Shown: positions 9,733 through 19,881 of the stretch, piece after piece | Layout of the letters: every line of letters begins with the position of its first letter | How positions within the stretch are numbered: position 1 is the stretch's first letter | Assembly: GCF_900101435.1 (NCBI RefSeq) | Contig: NZ_FMZH01000003.1 | Location: forward strand, 1 to 64,000 | DNA from: Pedobacter soli | Lineage (GTDB): Bacteria; Bacteroidota; Bacteroidia; Sphingobacteriales; Sphingobacteriaceae | Direction of reading: 5' to 3' | DNA: 64,000 nt | Notes under the pieces: model-generated | Told to the model about the DNA's origin: nothing | Seen by the model: only the letters and a program-made list of their open reading frames with translations | The model's database searches: none | Position numbers and translations under genes: made by a program

Positions 9733-11124
9733 TTAAAAGGCGTTTTCTTCACCTTTGATCATGTTAATCACTGTCATAAAAATAATTTTCACGTCAAGCA
9801 TCGCGCTCCAATTCTCCAGATACCAGATATCATGCTCAACGCGCTTCACCATCTTATAATCTTCTTTAGTCTCGCCTCTATATCCATTTACCTGTGCCCA
9901 ACCCGTTATACCAGGTTTTAAAAAGTGACGCACCATAAACTGATCTACAATACCTTTATATTGTTCGGTATGGCTTAACATGTGTGGACGAGGGCCTACC
10001 ACGCTCATATGCCCCATAAATACATTAAAAAACTGTGGTAATTCATCCAGGCTCGACTTTCTGAGGAATTTACCTATCGGAGTGATCCGGTCATCGTTCT
10101 TACTGGCCTGCCGCTTATCGCTATCGGCATTCATCCGCATGCTCCTGAATTTAAAACACCAGAAAGGCTCGTCATCCCGCCCACTTCTTAGTTGTTTAAA
10201 CAATACTGGTCCTTTACTCTGTAGCTTGATCAGAATAGCAATTATCGGATACAGCCAGCTCAATACAAAAAGAATAACCAGGCCGCTGAACACAACGTCA
10301 ATTGCTCTCTTCTTAAAACGGTTATGGATTTTTTCTAAGGGCTCCGAACGCAAAGAAATAACCGGAAATTCGTTACCCAAATAACTTACGGTATATGGCG
10401 ATAATAAAGCGCCACTAATATCAGGAATAAACTTTAACCGTACACATTGCCTTTCTGCTTCCTCGGTTAAAATAGTCATGTCAGCCATTCGGTCAGGAGC
10501 AATAGTCACATAAATATCTTTAATGCCTTTATCAACTGCCATTTTGAACTGGTGCCCCACCGCTTCTGAAATCTGCCCATTCCGATCTAAATAATCATCT
10601 GGTACATCGTTAATAAAACCATGAAATTCTATATAATGCTGTTTTTCAAAATAACTGGCCAATTGCAGACCAGTGGCATTATTTCCCATAATCGCTACCG
10701 ATTTAACGCCACGTAAATGGTTAAACAGTAGGAACTGAAAAGAAGTACCGATAAAACGGTTCACCAAAAACAAAATGCCCAGCATACCGTAGAAAACAAC
10801 AAGGAAAGATCTGGAAAAGTCATTTTGTTTCGAGAAGAAAAGGTAAACAGAAAACAGCACAGCATGCAAAACCACGCTTTTCCAGGTACCTCTATAAATC
10901 CGTTCAATCCTACGCGATCCATATTCGCTATATAAACCAAAACTAGTAGTACTTACTATCCAGATTAAATTACACACCACTACATAGTGCCATTGCAATT
11001 CCGAACTCACGGCTTTGCCCATATAGGCAGTGAATTGGTAGGCAAAAAAGTACACGATATTAACCATAATCAGGTCAGTTATCGGTAAAATATATTTGAG
11101 TATAAACAGGTAACGTGTTTGCAT
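9733..11124 (-). CDS. Undecaprenyl-phosphate sugar phosphotransferase, WcaJ-like
   Basis: Inner-membrane initiating enzyme that loads a sugar-1-phosphate, commonly glucose, onto undecaprenyl phosphate to begin a repeat unit. The protein has 463 residues. Four to five N-terminal membrane segments are followed by a CoA-binding-like domain (VAIMGNNATGLQLASYF). The C-terminal bacterial sugar-transferase domain shows KRAIDVVFSG, FKFRSMRMNAD, SLDELPQFFNV, MSVVGPRP and KPGITGWAQVNG. The ATG at 11124 fits homologues; an in-frame upstream start (11283) would add 53 low-complexity residues. It sits in a separate unit downstream of a terminator from the rest of the locus. Confidence 0.9.
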   Translation of the reverse strand: MQTRYLFILKYILPITDLIMVNIVYFFAYQFTAYMGKAVSSELQWHYVVVCNLIWIVSTTSFGLYSEYGSRRIERIYRGTWKSVVLHAVLFSVYLFFSKQNDFSRSFLVVFYGMLGILFLVNRFIGTSFQFLLFNHLRGVKSVAIMGNNATGLQLASYFEKQHYIEFHGFINDVPDDYLDRNGQISEAVGHQFKMAVDKGIKDIYVTIAPDRMADMTILTEEAERQCVRLKFIPDISGALLSPYTVSYLGNEFPVISLRSEPLEKIHNRFKKRAIDVVFSGLVILFVLSWLYPIIAILIKLQSKGPVLFKQLRSGRDDEPFWCFKFRSMRMNADSDKRQASKNDDRITPIGKFLRKSSLDELPQFFNVFMGHMSVVGPRPHMLSHTEQYKGIVDQFMVRHFLKPGITGWAQVNGYRGETKEDYKMVKRVEHDIWYLENWSAMLDVKIIFMTVINMIKGEENAF

Positions 11125-11343
11125 AGGCTTAAAGCGAGAACTTAAACATTTAGTTGTTATTTTTGTTTTAAATGAATTACAATGAACAAAATTGATGCCC
11201 AAAATCCGTTTCAAAGTTAAAAAATCATTATTAATAATAAAATAAGTAATAATAATGCAATATAATACCAATTTAAACAGCAAAAAAGACGAATATTATT
11301 ATTACTTCAAATAGTAGAATAATAGATCAATGCAGTAGAAATA

Positions 11344-11374
11344 AAAAAAGTTTACAACTCCTGTAAACTTTTTT
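11344..11374 (-). terminator. Terminator of the main polysaccharide operon
   Basis: AAAAAAGTTTACA (11344-11356) is followed by a 5-nt spacer and TGTAAACTTTTTT (11362-11374). It has T-runs in both directions and lies 36 bp after the epimerase stop. It separates the main operon from the WcaJ gene. Confidence 0.8.
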
Positions 11375-11409
11375 TTATTATGCGTGGCAATGCCTTATTT
11401 AAATATAGT

Positions 11410-12384
11410 TTAGTATAACTCAATATTTTCACAATCCCTATACCAATCTTCTAAAGCTTCTCTTAAACTAAACTGGAGTTTATATGGCGATAATTTAAGT
11501 TTCTCTCCAGAAATATTCGTCGAAATCATTAATTTCTTAACGCGGTCAGGATGAATGCCGCTAATATTTTTACCCAATATCCTAGCTCCAAAATAAGCTG
11601 AACCAGCCGCTGATTTTAATGCCCAGCCTGGAACTAATACTTTTGGAGCTTTAATTCGCGTTGCTTCAGCCATAGTAACACAAATTTCCTCAATAGTAGG
11701 TGCAGGGTAATACGTTAAGTTATAGGTAACATGTCCGGGCTTTTCCATTTGACCTGTTTCATATAGAATCCTTACAACATCTTTCACATAAACGCTAGAT
11801 TTAATGGTATCTTTCCTTCCAGGATAAAAGAAAAAACCTTTCTTAAGCGAATTATACAATCTAGTAAAATTACCGCCTTCTTGCTTTCCAAAAACGACTC
11901 CAGGCCTAACGATTATAAGTCTTCTATTACTAGGATCTTCTGCTTGCCATAACTTATGAATATACTCTGCGGTCAATTTAGAAATACCGTATGGAGTATT
12001 GGGCATAGGTAACGTTTCTTCAGTTTTGTAATCTTCAGATGCTCCGTAAGGGGCGATAGAGCTTGTAAAGACTATTGTTTGAATATTGTTCTGTCTGGCA
12101 AAATCACAAACATTTTGTGCACCAAATACATTAGCTTCAAAATACTCATGATCAGGATGACCGGGTGTAGTATGAACCGCAGCTAGGTTATAAATAACAC
12201 TATTACGAGCATTATCTAATTTTAAGTTTATTGCTTTTCTAACATCCAATATTTCAAAATCATCACTAACTTTTTTCTTCAAATCGAAGCTATAAACATT
12301 GTCCTTTAATGACAAAGTTTCTTTAATATATCTTTTCAGGTGAGTACCAATAAACCCGGATCCACCAAATATTAAATGATTCAT
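11410..12384 (-). CDS. NAD-dependent epimerase/dehydratase (SDR), sugar-nucleotide type
   Basis: Extended short-chain dehydrogenase of 324 residues. It has a Rossmann nucleotide-binding motif FGGSGFIGTH at the N-terminus, the segment VIYNLAAVHT, and the catalytic Tyr-Lys pair in YGISK with the upstream TSS motif (FTSSIAPYG). It would act on an NDP-sugar, but epimerase, reductase and dehydratase roles cannot be separated by eye. It overlaps the upstream glycosyltransferase by 4 bp (ATGA), so it is translationally coupled and is the last gene of the main operon. Confidence 0.8.
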   Translation of the reverse strand: MNHLIFGGSGFIGTHLKRYIKETLSLKDNVYSFDLKKKVSDDFEILDVRKAINLKLDNARNSVIYNLAAVHTTPGHPDHEYFEANVFGAQNVCDFARQNNIQTIVFTSSIAPYGASEDYKTEETLPMPNTPYGISKLTAEYIHKLWQAEDPSNRRLIIVRPGVVFGKQEGGNFTRLYNSLKKGFFFYPGRKDTIKSSVYVKDVVRILYETGQMEKPGHVTYNLTYYPAPTIEEICVTMAEATRIKAPKVLVPGWALKSAAGSAYFGARILGKNISGIHPDRVKKLMISTNISGEKLKLSPYKLQFSLREALEDWYRDCENIELY

Positions 12385-13310
12385 TTATTTTTTTCTAATT
12401 TATCCCAGTATTTACTATGCATTGAGAATGCTTTCTTTTGCTTTAGAGATAGTTTTTCGTGTAACATTCCCAATTTGTAGCCCAAAAATTTAGCCGCAAT
12501 AGACATAGTCATCTTAGGCAAAACTAATGGATTATTTTTAATTACATATTTCAGTTCCGACTTTAAATACTTAAAACCCTCTCCACCTGCCGATCCAAAC
12601 TCATTTAGCAGCCAAATATTTGTTGAATGAAAAACTCCAATATCGAAGTATCTTTTAAACTCCTCTTTTATTGTATAGTCATGTGAGTGATAAACCTCAG
12701 AATCTGCTACGTATGCAATTTGCCAACCTTTAATTAAAATTTGTCCACCAACAATTACATCTTCAGCGAAAATTGTATGACTTGGAAATCCGCCAACATC
12801 ACGTAACGCTGTATTTCTATAGGCCGCAAAGGAATTTGAACATGATGCAGTTTTTATTCCCAATTTATCTTTATCTGAGAGTTTTTTGACAACAGAGGTA
12901 GATGGGTAATTAAATAAGCGCGCATGTGATTCAAGTGTTTTAGCTCCTATATGAGGTAATTGTCTACCATATGCTATACCTACTTTGGGTTCTTCAAAAG
13001 CATCGACCAAATGCTTAATTGAATCTTTATTCTTGAGAATGCAATCCTGAGTAAGATAAATAAAAATATCACAATCACTAGCGGCATCTGCAAGCAATTG
13101 CCTAACATATCCGTGATCAAAATCAACTTGCTTTATCGTTAATGTCTCAAATCCATATTTTTTTGCAAGAAGAATTGTTTCATCGGATGACTCAGAATCC
13201 ATTATAATCTTTCGATCTACAGTTAAGCCCTGAACAGATATACTTTTCAAAACATTTTCAAACTCAGGTCCAGCATTATATGTTGGAATTAATAATGATG
13301 TTCTAAACAT
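12381..13310 (-). CDS. Family 2 glycosyltransferase, rhamnosyltransferase-like
   Basis: Cytoplasmic GT-A enzyme of 309 residues adding one sugar to the lipid-linked repeat unit. The N-terminal SLLIPTYNAGPEF and IIMDSESSDETI are typical GT2 nucleotide-binding features. The later segment VDFDHGYVRQLLADA followed by IYLTQDC resembles rhamnosyltransferases of the RfbF/WbbL kind, in which FxHGxxRN and LTQD recur. Because rfbBCDA are in the same locus, rhamnose is a reasonable donor guess. The start lies 2 bp after the preceding gene's stop and the end overlaps the epimerase gene by 4 bp. Confidence 0.8.
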   Translation of the reverse strand: MFRTSLLIPTYNAGPEFENVLKSISVQGLTVDRKIIMDSESSDETILLAKKYGFETLTIKQVDFDHGYVRQLLADAASDCDIFIYLTQDCILKNKDSIKHLVDAFEEPKVGIAYGRQLPHIGAKTLESHARLFNYPSTSVVKKLSDKDKLGIKTASCSNSFAAYRNTALRDVGGFPSHTIFAEDVIVGGQILIKGWQIAYVADSEVYHSHDYTIKEEFKRYFDIGVFHSTNIWLLNEFGSAGGEGFKYLKSELKYVIKNNPLVLPKMTMSIAAKFLGYKLGMLHEKLSLKQKKAFSMHSKYWDKLEKNK

Positions 13311-13312
13311 AT

Positions 13313-14173
13313 TTATTTAATGATATAGCCCTCCGAATGTGCTTTAGCAAATTTAAGGGAATCTTTAAATGCTAAAGAATTAATGAAGAGGCTTAAAAAC
13401 AATTTCAAAAAAGAGAGATAATACTTATAAACGGGAACGCCATTAGGATTTTTGGCTAAAACATTAATTTTCACCCGCTTTGTTATACTTTCTGGGCTTT
13501 CATTATGACTATGTTTAACATTTAAATCAGGGAAATAATAAACTCCGTTAAACTTTGAGCTTACTTCTTCCGCAAATATCTGATCTTCACTTGCAATAAC
13601 GTCTTCAAAGCCAATTTCCTCCCATTGTTTTCTGGAAATTACAGACGCTGCATTGGAAAAATGAAATCCATTTTTTAGCAGAATAGGAGACTGTCCATTA
13701 AAGTTAGGAAAATAATACTTTAAAAATGTACTGTCGTAGATCGAATAGCCTAAATACTCATTAACAATTTGCCTGAAGTAAGCAGAAAATTCACCGATCT
13801 GTTCAAACAAATTAAAAATTTTTTGAAAAAAGTTATCTTCTTCAAGTATTACGTGTCCGGAGAAAAAAACGTTTAATTCTGATCCAGATAAACTCATCAT
13901 CAGATTGCAAGAATCACCGAAAGAAAACTCGCTAGAATCTATGGTATATAAATCACAGTTTATGTTTTGTAGTATCTCTATTGTTTCGTCACTACTTCCA
14001 CTATCTAAAAATATTAAGTGAATTGACTCAAACATTTTTTGTTTTTTTAACGATGCAATAAATCTGGGAAGTTCACCCGCTTCATTTTTTACACGTACAC
14101 ATACTGAAATCCGTTCATTTCCGCTAAGTCCCGATTGCGACCTTAATTTTAAAAGCGTATTATAATTTCTCAT
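13313..14173 (-). CDS. Family 2 glycosyltransferase
   Basis: GT-A glycosyltransferase of 286 residues. The beginning of the fold is at ISVCVRVKNEAGELPRF, followed by the acidic DSGSSDETI. A later ASEDQIFAEEV segment probably supplies the catalytic base, as in other GT2 enzymes. The donor and acceptor are unknown. It overlaps the Wzy-like gene by 14 bp, which suggests tight co-translation, and is followed at once by a second GT2 gene. Confidence 0.78.
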   Translation of the reverse strand: MRNYNTLLKLRSQSGLSGNERISVCVRVKNEAGELPRFIASLKKQKMFESIHLIFLDSGSSDETIEILQNINCDLYTIDSSEFSFGDSCNLMMSLSGSELNVFFSGHVILEEDNFFQKIFNLFEQIGEFSAYFRQIVNEYLGYSIYDSTFLKYYFPNFNGQSPILLKNGFHFSNAASVISRKQWEEIGFEDVIASEDQIFAEEVSSKFNGVYYFPDLNVKHSHNESPESITKRVKINVLAKNPNGVPVYKYYLSFLKLFLSLFINSLAFKDSLKFAKAHSEGYIIK

Positions 14174-15317
14174 CTTTAACTATTAACGATATCCAAAATA
14201 ACTGAAAAATTATAGGTAGGTAGAAAAAGTGGTTATAAAATATACTCAATATTAAACATTGAGCAATTACGGCACGAAAGAGCACTCGTTTATTCCCTTT
14301 TGACCACCATGCTAAAAAACTAATAATACCAATCGTAAATGAAAATATAGCAATGCCGTAATATCCCATATCCAAATAAGGAGAGGTAAATGCAGAACTC
14401 ACATTAAATGCCTCGCTAATTAACGCTCCAGAGGTATTAGAAACCGTATTGTCCCCATAGAAAAAATTTCTAATTAAACTAGGAAGTAAAAGACTTGTTG
14501 TGTTAGGAAATGACGGGTCAAAATTTGTAATTGGAACACTAAAATTATAAAGTAAGTTGTTAAATGGAGTTGCCAGATAAATATACACCCATAAAAACCC
14601 AGAGGGCAGCCAAGATATCCAATTTTGCGATGGCATAGCCAACTCATAAAATTTATCTTGACCGGTTCTTAAGTCACCAACTACACCGAAAAGTATTATA
14701 AAAAACAAACCAAAAAAAGAAAGATTTCGTACTAATTTTAGTTGAGATTTACTAAATGTAAAGTAAATATAGAATATCTCTATGATCTGCGTAACAATTA
14801 GTTGTCGAGAAATTACAACAATCTGCCATATAAACGTGAATAAACATATATATAAATATTTCCTTTTACCAGTTTTGAGATATAAAAAAAAACTAATAAT
14901 TCCAAGCGAGGTTTGCAAGGCATTTAACAGCCCATGTAATGATGGTAAACCAAAGTCGAAATACGTCTTTTCACTTCCTTGAATAATCCATAATAAAGGA
15001 ACCCCCTTCGAGAAAATAACCTCAATAATGGTAAAAAAAATCCAAAACTTAAAAAACGGAATAATCCGTTTTTCTACATTTTTAATAGCTGTATCAGTAT
15101 AAACAAATGGTTTTTCCACCACACGACCTCTTAATAAGAAGACAAAGAAATAACCTAAACAAAATGAAAAAGTTGCTATAAAAAAGAACTTAAATCCCGC
15201 AGAGGCTTCAAACCAAATCAATTCACTCAATCTCATGCTATATAGAAAAAATACTAATACCCAAACCGCAATAAAAATTAATATTGGCTTAAATAGTGTA
15301 ATTAGTTTTGTATTCAT
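14160..15317 (-). CDS. O-antigen/oligosaccharide repeat-unit polymerase, Wzy-like
   Basis: Polytopic inner-membrane protein of 385 residues with about ten hydrophobic segments and short charged loops. It includes the periplasmic-type loop around LRTGQDKFYELAMPSQNW, similar in organisation to oligosaccharide-repeat-unit polymerases. Wzy proteins share little sequence, so the call rests on topology and on its place between the Wzx flippase and glycosyltransferases. It would link repeat units in the periplasm. The DNA is visibly more AT-rich than the housekeeping flanks, as is usual for serotype-specific genes. Confidence 0.72.
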   Translation of the reverse strand: MNTKLITLFKPILIFIAVWVLVFFLYSMRLSELIWFEASAGFKFFFIATFSFCLGYFFVFLLRGRVVEKPFVYTDTAIKNVEKRIIPFFKFWIFFTIIEVIFSKGVPLLWIIQGSEKTYFDFGLPSLHGLLNALQTSLGIISFFLYLKTGKRKYLYICLFTFIWQIVVISRQLIVTQIIEIFYIYFTFSKSQLKLVRNLSFFGLFFIILFGVVGDLRTGQDKFYELAMPSQNWISWLPSGFLWVYIYLATPFNNLLYNFSVPITNFDPSFPNTTSLLLPSLIRNFFYGDNTVSNTSGALISEAFNVSSAFTSPYLDMGYYGIAIFSFTIGIISFLAWWSKGNKRVLFRAVIAQCLILSIFYNHFFYLPIIFQLFWISLIVKDEKL

Positions 15318-15328
15318 ATTAACAAGAA

Positions 15329-16573
15329 TTATTTTTTTTTGAAAACCTCATATAAGTTTCTTACTAAACTTTTTTTAAAAATTGACTTTGGAAAGTCTGT
15401 GATCTTCAAATCTGATTCCTCCGTTGCAACAATTAATTTCTCGACAACGCCATCAATAGAATGGTTATCAAGAAAATAATCCAATGTTTTATTGGAAATA
15501 TCTTTAAAATTATTAGACGATTCAAAAATAATCTGTTTTAGACTATCCCCATCGTGATCAAAATCTTTAGATGATATGTCATGCCCTAAATCAAAATCTT
15601 TTGTTTTATAAAGCCAGCGGTATTTATAATTATCAACGATTTTACTATACGAAAAGTCTAAAACAACAGTGGGAAGTCCTAATTTAGCACCTTCTAAAGC
15701 TGATGTACCCATTGCAGTCAGAATATCCACCTCATTTATTAAAATGCTATCTAATTTTTGACTACTGACAGCTCCAAGTACCTCCAATTCAAAGAACTCA
15801 TTATTCAAATCCAACTTATCAATTTCAGATTGAAAGGGACCATCACCAATTATCTTATATTTAATTTTAATTTTTAATTCTTTCGATAATACTGCGAGCT
15901 TATCAATGGTGTATAACAATATGTGGATTTTAAAGTCACAAAGTCTGCCAACCCAACAAAATGTAAGATCCCTATTAGCTTTGTGATAAATCCTTTCCTC
16001 TGAATTTAAAGCAGGAACGGGTAAAAAATCACTATTTAAAATATCCAAAAAAAGATACTGAGCTGTCTTATCCCTATTAACGCTGTCCATAAATAATAGC
16101 GCTTTTTTTTGCAAACAAATTGAGGCAAAAGTTTTCACTCGCCCGATAGTTCTCTTAAAGAATACTTTTCCGATCTTTTCATATAAATTAAATGATGAAA
16201 ATTGGACGTTCCTTAAGCCTGGAAATGGGATTAATATGGGCACAAGATTATCAGGATGAAGATTCCAAAACACAATTTTTGAGGTTTCGGAAATTACCAC
16301 CTCAGATGGGAATCTGTAGGGAAGCATTGACTGAGTAATGAAAGTTACATCATCTGGGATACACACGGATTCCCCAAAATTAAATGGGATCAGTTCTATT
16401 TTACTTTGTCCCCTAATGCTTTCGGCTATATAGCCATCCTCAAAATCAACCACATATACTTTTTCTACTGTTTCTCGACTAGCTAAAGCTGAAGCTATTC
16501 TTGAGAAAAGAACAGGTACACCACTAACTCCACGGCTAGGGAAGTAAAAGCAAAACACACCTAGATTACTCAT
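15329..16573 (-). CDS. Glycosyltransferase, GT4/GT-B fold
   Basis: Predicted GT-B retaining glycosyltransferase of 414 residues. The N-terminal domain begins FCFYFPSRGVSGVPVLFSRI, a GT4-like opening in which a Gly-rich loop follows strand one. In the C-terminal domain FCWVGRLCDFK, KYKIIGDGPFQSEI and the donor-binding region TAMGTSALEGAKLGLPTVV match the GT4 plan, with the E of SALEGAKLG as the usual conserved glutamate. Donor and acceptor are unknown. It overlaps the flippase gene upstream by 8 bp. Confidence 0.75.
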   Translation of the reverse strand: MSNLGVFCFYFPSRGVSGVPVLFSRIASALASRETVEKVYVVDFEDGYIAESIRGQSKIELIPFNFGESVCIPDDVTFITQSMLPYRFPSEVVISETSKIVFWNLHPDNLVPILIPFPGLRNVQFSSFNLYEKIGKVFFKRTIGRVKTFASICLQKKALLFMDSVNRDKTAQYLFLDILNSDFLPVPALNSEERIYHKANRDLTFCWVGRLCDFKIHILLYTIDKLAVLSKELKIKIKYKIIGDGPFQSEIDKLDLNNEFFELEVLGAVSSQKLDSILINEVDILTAMGTSALEGAKLGLPTVVLDFSYSKIVDNYKYRWLYKTKDFDLGHDISSKDFDHDGDSLKQIIFESSNNFKDISNKTLDYFLDNHSIDGVVEKLIVATEESDLKITDFPKSIFKKSLVRNLYEVFKKK

Positions 16574-17819
16574 TTTTTGAGAGTTTTTTTCTAAAAATGA
16601 TGACCATAGCCAATAGATATAAAAAATAATTTATTGCAAATGCTATACTCGCGCCCAATACTCCCCATTTTATGACACAAAAATAGGTTATTATAATATA
16701 AGATAACCCAAAAATAATTTCCGTAATTACGAACAATTTGGTCATTGCTTTGGCGAGCATCAGGTAAGCCAAAACCCAAGCACAAATTTTAAATATATCA
16801 CCCAATAATTGCCAAATGAACAATTTTTCCATCGAAATAAAATCGGATGTAAAAAGAACTTTTATAATCAAAAATCGCAACAAAAAAATTAACCCACAAC
16901 TAACTATTACAGCGGGTATTATCACTTTGTATCCATTATAAATTTCAGTTTTAAGCTCTCCATTTGTTTTTAGTGAAGAAAGTTTGGGCAAGTAATATGT
17001 ACTTAACGATGTTGTTATTAGCATCAAATATCCATCAGATATGCGCATCATCCCCTGCCAATATCCAGATTCATCTATTCCTACTTTAGCAATTAGGAAA
17101 TTCCTTATTATAATTTGAACCAATGGCATCGTTAAGGCGCTGATTATTGCCATGAAGCTAAATTTACTTAGGTTAGCAGCAATAGTCTTGTCAATAGGCT
17201 GAACGTTAAAAAAGAGTCTTAAAACAGCTTTCTTCCGAAGGAGGATTACCGAAACAAGTAATATAATCGATTGTGAAAAAACCAAAGCATATAATGCTCC
17301 TATCACATTATAAAAATACACAAGAGTAACGGTAAAAATCAGGCTTATTATACTACCTATCGCATTAACAAAAGTATATAATTTAATTTCACCCAAACCA
17401 TTTAATACAGAAAGTATTAATGTATTGCATGAGGTTAAAACTATAGTTAAACCCAATAATCTAATTGGATTTACATACAGCTCATTCATAAATACTATGG
17501 AAGATATAAATCCACTAAAAAGTATCAAAAGTATTCCACTTATTATCGAACTATAAATCGTTATCCTAAGAGAAGTACTTATTAAGGTTTTTAATTTTAT
17601 TGAATCACCATTGTACTCTGAGGAATATTTTATAACCCCGTTATTTATAGCTCCATTGGCAAAAGTCTGAGATATCGTTATAAAATTTGTAAAGGCTCCA
17701 ACAATAGCAACCCCGGCTGGGCCAGCACTTATTGCAACTACTTTACTCGCCACAAAAGTGGAAGCAATCTTGACAAAAGTTATAATCCCCGAAAAAATTG
17801 TTGTTTTTAATAGCTTCAA
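16566..17819 (-). CDS. Lipid-linked oligosaccharide flippase, Wzx (O-antigen translocase)
   Basis: Polytopic MATE/MOP-superfamily protein of 417 residues with about 12 hydrophobic segments. It would flip undecaprenyl-diphosphate-linked repeat units across the inner membrane. The N-terminus (FVKIASTFVASKVVAISAGP, then GVAIVGAFTNF) is like that of O-antigen/WzxE-type translocases. It starts 4 bp after the FdtB-like aminotransferase stop and overlaps the next gene by 8 bp. WzxE-like flippases often handle repeat units containing amino-deoxy sugars, which would fit the FdtABC genes next to it, but this is inference. Confidence 0.85.
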   Translation of the reverse strand: MKLLKTTIFSGIITFVKIASTFVASKVVAISAGPAGVAIVGAFTNFITISQTFANGAINNGVIKYSSEYNGDSIKLKTLISTSLRITIYSSIISGILLILFSGFISSIVFMNELYVNPIRLLGLTIVLTSCNTLILSVLNGLGEIKLYTFVNAIGSIISLIFTVTLVYFYNVIGALYALVFSQSIILLVSVILLRKKAVLRLFFNVQPIDKTIAANLSKFSFMAIISALTMPLVQIIIRNFLIAKVGIDESGYWQGMMRISDGYLMLITTSLSTYYLPKLSSLKTNGELKTEIYNGYKVIIPAVIVSCGLIFLLRFLIIKVLFTSDFISMEKLFIWQLLGDIFKICAWVLAYLMLAKAMTKLFVITEIIFGLSYIIITYFCVIKWGVLGASIAFAINYFLYLLAMVIIFRKKLSKNE

Positions 17820-17823
17820 AGTG

Positions 17824-18924
17824 TTAGTAGTTATTTACAACTTCAATAACACGGCTAACCTCTTGATCTGACATAACCTGACTTATTGGTAAGCTTATAA
17901 CCTCTTGGTGTATTTTTTCCGAAATAGGTAAAGATAAATCATTAAGCTCTTCATATGCCTTCTGTTTGTGAGGAGGTATAGGGTAATGTATCACTGTTTG
18001 TATACCTGCATTAGTCAGATACTGTTGCAAATCGGTACGATTTTCTGTTCTTATTACAAATAAATGCCACACATGGCTTTCTTGAAAATCAACAATAGGA
18101 AGAATAATCTTCTGATTATTAATTTCTTCCAAATACCGATTTGCCACTTTCCTCCTTAATTCTGTTTCATTATCCAGGCTTGCCAGTTTTACCGACAACA
18201 AACTTGCTTGAAGCTCATCGAGTCTGCTATTTACTCCTTTGTAAATATTCTCATATTTTACCCGAGAGCCGTAATTCAGCAGTGCACTAATAGTTTCTGC
18301 TAGATTAGCATCATTCGTAGTAATGGCACCAGCATCTCCCAATGCTCCTAAATTTTTTCCAGGGTAAAAGCTAAAACCAGCAGCATCACCAAAATTCCCT
18401 GCAGAACATCCCTTTGGAGATTTTGCACCGTGAGATTGAGCACAATCTTCAATTACTTTAAGACCATACTTTACGCCGATCTCACAAATCTTATCCATAT
18501 CACATAACTGGCCATACAAATGCACTGGTAAAATTGCAACTGTCTTTTCAGTAATTCTTGATTCTATTAATCTGTAATCAAGATTATATGTTTCTAAAAT
18601 AGGTTCAACAAGAATAGGGTTTAAATTATTTGCAGATATAGCCAAAATACTTGCTATATATGTATTTGATGGAACGATAATTTCATCTCCATCTTTAAAA
18701 ATACCCATTTCTTTATAGGCTCTTATAATTAACACTAAAGCATCTAGTCCATTTGCCACCCCGATTGTATACTTCGCACCAGTATACTGGCAGAACTTCT
18801 CTTCAAAATTTCTTAACTCAGACCCCATAATATACCATCCGGATTCTAAAACTCGTTCAAATGCATCTTGAAGATCCTTCTTATGAAGCTGATTAATCTT
18901 ATATAAGTCTAAAAATTTTATCAT
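17824..18924 (-). CDS. dTDP-3-oxo-6-deoxyhexose aminotransferase, FdtB/QdtB-like (DegT/DnrJ/EryC1/StrS)
   Basis: PLP-dependent sugar aminotransferase of 366 residues, predicted to aminate C3 of a dTDP-3-keto-6-deoxyhexose using glutamate. The PLP-binding lysine is K190 in [16 protein letters not shown], and the segment [10 protein letters not shown] carries the conserved Asp/Gln that hold PLP. Full family length is present. It overlaps the FdtC-like gene by 4 bp (ATGA) and lies just after two FdtA-like ketoisomerases, which makes the 3-amino assignment much more likely than the 4-amino alternatives in the same family. Confidence 0.88.
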   Translation of the reverse strand: MIKFLDLYKINQLHKKDLQDAFERVLESGWYIMGSELRNFEEKFCQYTGAKYTIGVANGLDALVLIIRAYKEMGIFKDGDEIIVPSNTYIASILAISANNLNPILVEPILETYNLDYRLIESRITEKTVAILPVHLYGQLCDMDKICEIGVKYGLKVIEDCAQSHGAKSPKGCSAGNFGDAAGFSFYPGKNLGALGDAGAITTNDANLAETISALLNYGSRVKYENIYKGVNSRLDELQASLLSVKLASLDNETELRRKVANRYLEEINNQKIILPIVDFQESHVWHLFVIRTENRTDLQQYLTNAGIQTVIHYPIPPHKQKAYEELNDLSLPISEKIHQEVISLPISQVMSDQEVSRVIEVVNNY

Positions 18925-19472
18925 AATTTAGTTGGTTTAAATCCATCAAGCACAAACTGCTCTCCCGTTTCTTTATCCTGTAGCTGAAGATTCAATATCT
19001 TCAGGTCCTCTGTTAAATACCCCTTTAATTTCGCCGGATTTCCGTACCAAAGAGTATGGGGTGGTACATTCTTTGTTAATACACTTCCAGCACCAATTAG
19101 GCTGTACTCGCCAATTTCAATTCCAGCAACAATTGTAGAATTTGCTCCAATTGAACAACCTTTTTTTAGAATTGTTTTTTTAAATTCTTTTGGATACTGT
19201 TTTGAGCGTGGTAACAAATCATTTGTAAAAGTTACATTAGGTCCAATAAAAACATCATTTTCAATTTTTATACCATCCCAGATTTGTACTCCAGACTTTA
19301 TAGTTACATTATCACCTATAACAACATCATTTTCTATAAAACAATTCGCATTGACGTTACAATTTTTTCCTATTACGGCTCCAGATAATACTACAGTAAA
19401 CTGCCAAATAAAGGTCATTTCACCAATAGAATCACTTTGGACATCGGCCAAATGATGTACACTAATTCCCAT
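18921..19472 (-). CDS. Left-handed beta-helix sugar N-acetyltransferase, FdtC/QdtC-like
   Basis: Hexapeptide-repeat acyltransferase of 183 residues. Repeating isoleucine-led units run through the protein ([62 protein letters not shown]), and it ends with the common cap [13 protein letters not shown] likely catalytic histidine lies near the start, in the VHHLADV segment. It would transfer acetyl from acetyl-CoA to the 3-amino group made by the adjacent aminotransferase, giving dTDP-Fuc3NAc or dTDP-Qui3NAc. Its start overlaps the end of the FdtA-like gene by 11 bp. Confidence 0.85.
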   Translation of the reverse strand: MGISVHHLADVQSDSIGEMTFIWQFTVVLSGAVIGKNCNVNANCFIENDVVIGDNVTIKSGVQIWDGIKIENDVFIGPNVTFTNDLLPRSKQYPKEFKKTILKKGCSIGANSTIVAGIEIGEYSLIGAGSVLTKNVPPHTLWYGNPAKLKGYLTEDLKILNLQLQDKETGEQFVLDGFKPTKL

Positions 19473-19881
19473 TTGAATAAATTAAGAAGTCTTTATAATC
19501 TCTAATATAATCTAATTCATTGTAGAGGCTAGATGCAAAAACCAAGCATATAGATCCTGATGAAAAATTGATTTCAGATGCCCAAATTCCTGGCGGAATA
19601 TGTAAACCAACATCAGGCCTATTTAATTGAACAATTCTTTTTGTTTTTCCATCATCTAAGAAAACTTCAAAGCTACCGCTAGCAGCAACTAAAAATTGAT
19701 GACATTCCTTGTGGGCGTGAGCACCTCGCGATTCACCACCAGGTATATCATATAGATAAAATATTCTTTTAACCGAAAAGGGGATTTCTATATTATTATG
19801 AACTGGCGTTATGTTGCCCGCCCGATCTTTTATTTTTGGAAGTTCAAAAACGGAACAATCATAGGTTGTAATTTTACGCAT
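19462..19881 (-). CDS. dTDP-4-oxo-6-deoxyglucose 3,4-ketoisomerase, FdtA/QdtA-like cupin
   Basis: Small cupin (WxcM-like) of 139 residues. It is predicted to move the keto group of dTDP-4-keto-6-deoxyglucose from C4 to C3, giving the substrate of the FdtB-like aminotransferase. The active-site motif RGAHAHK (R52, H55, H57) is complete, followed by the cupin strand [16 protein letters not shown]. The ATG at 19881 is chosen because family members start with a short segment like [15 protein letters not shown]. It overlaps the stop of the upstream paralogue by 8 bp, while longer in-frame starts would run deep into that gene. Whether the product is the galacto (Fdt) or gluco (Qdt) form cannot be read from the sequence. 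Confidence 0.85.
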   Translation of the reverse strand: MRKITTYDCSVFELPKIKDRAGNITPVHNNIEIPFSVKRIFYLYDIPGGESRGAHAHKECHQFLVAASGSFEVFLDDGKTKRIVQLNRPDVGLHIPPGIWASEINFSSGSICLVFASSLYNELDYIRDYKDFLIYSNGN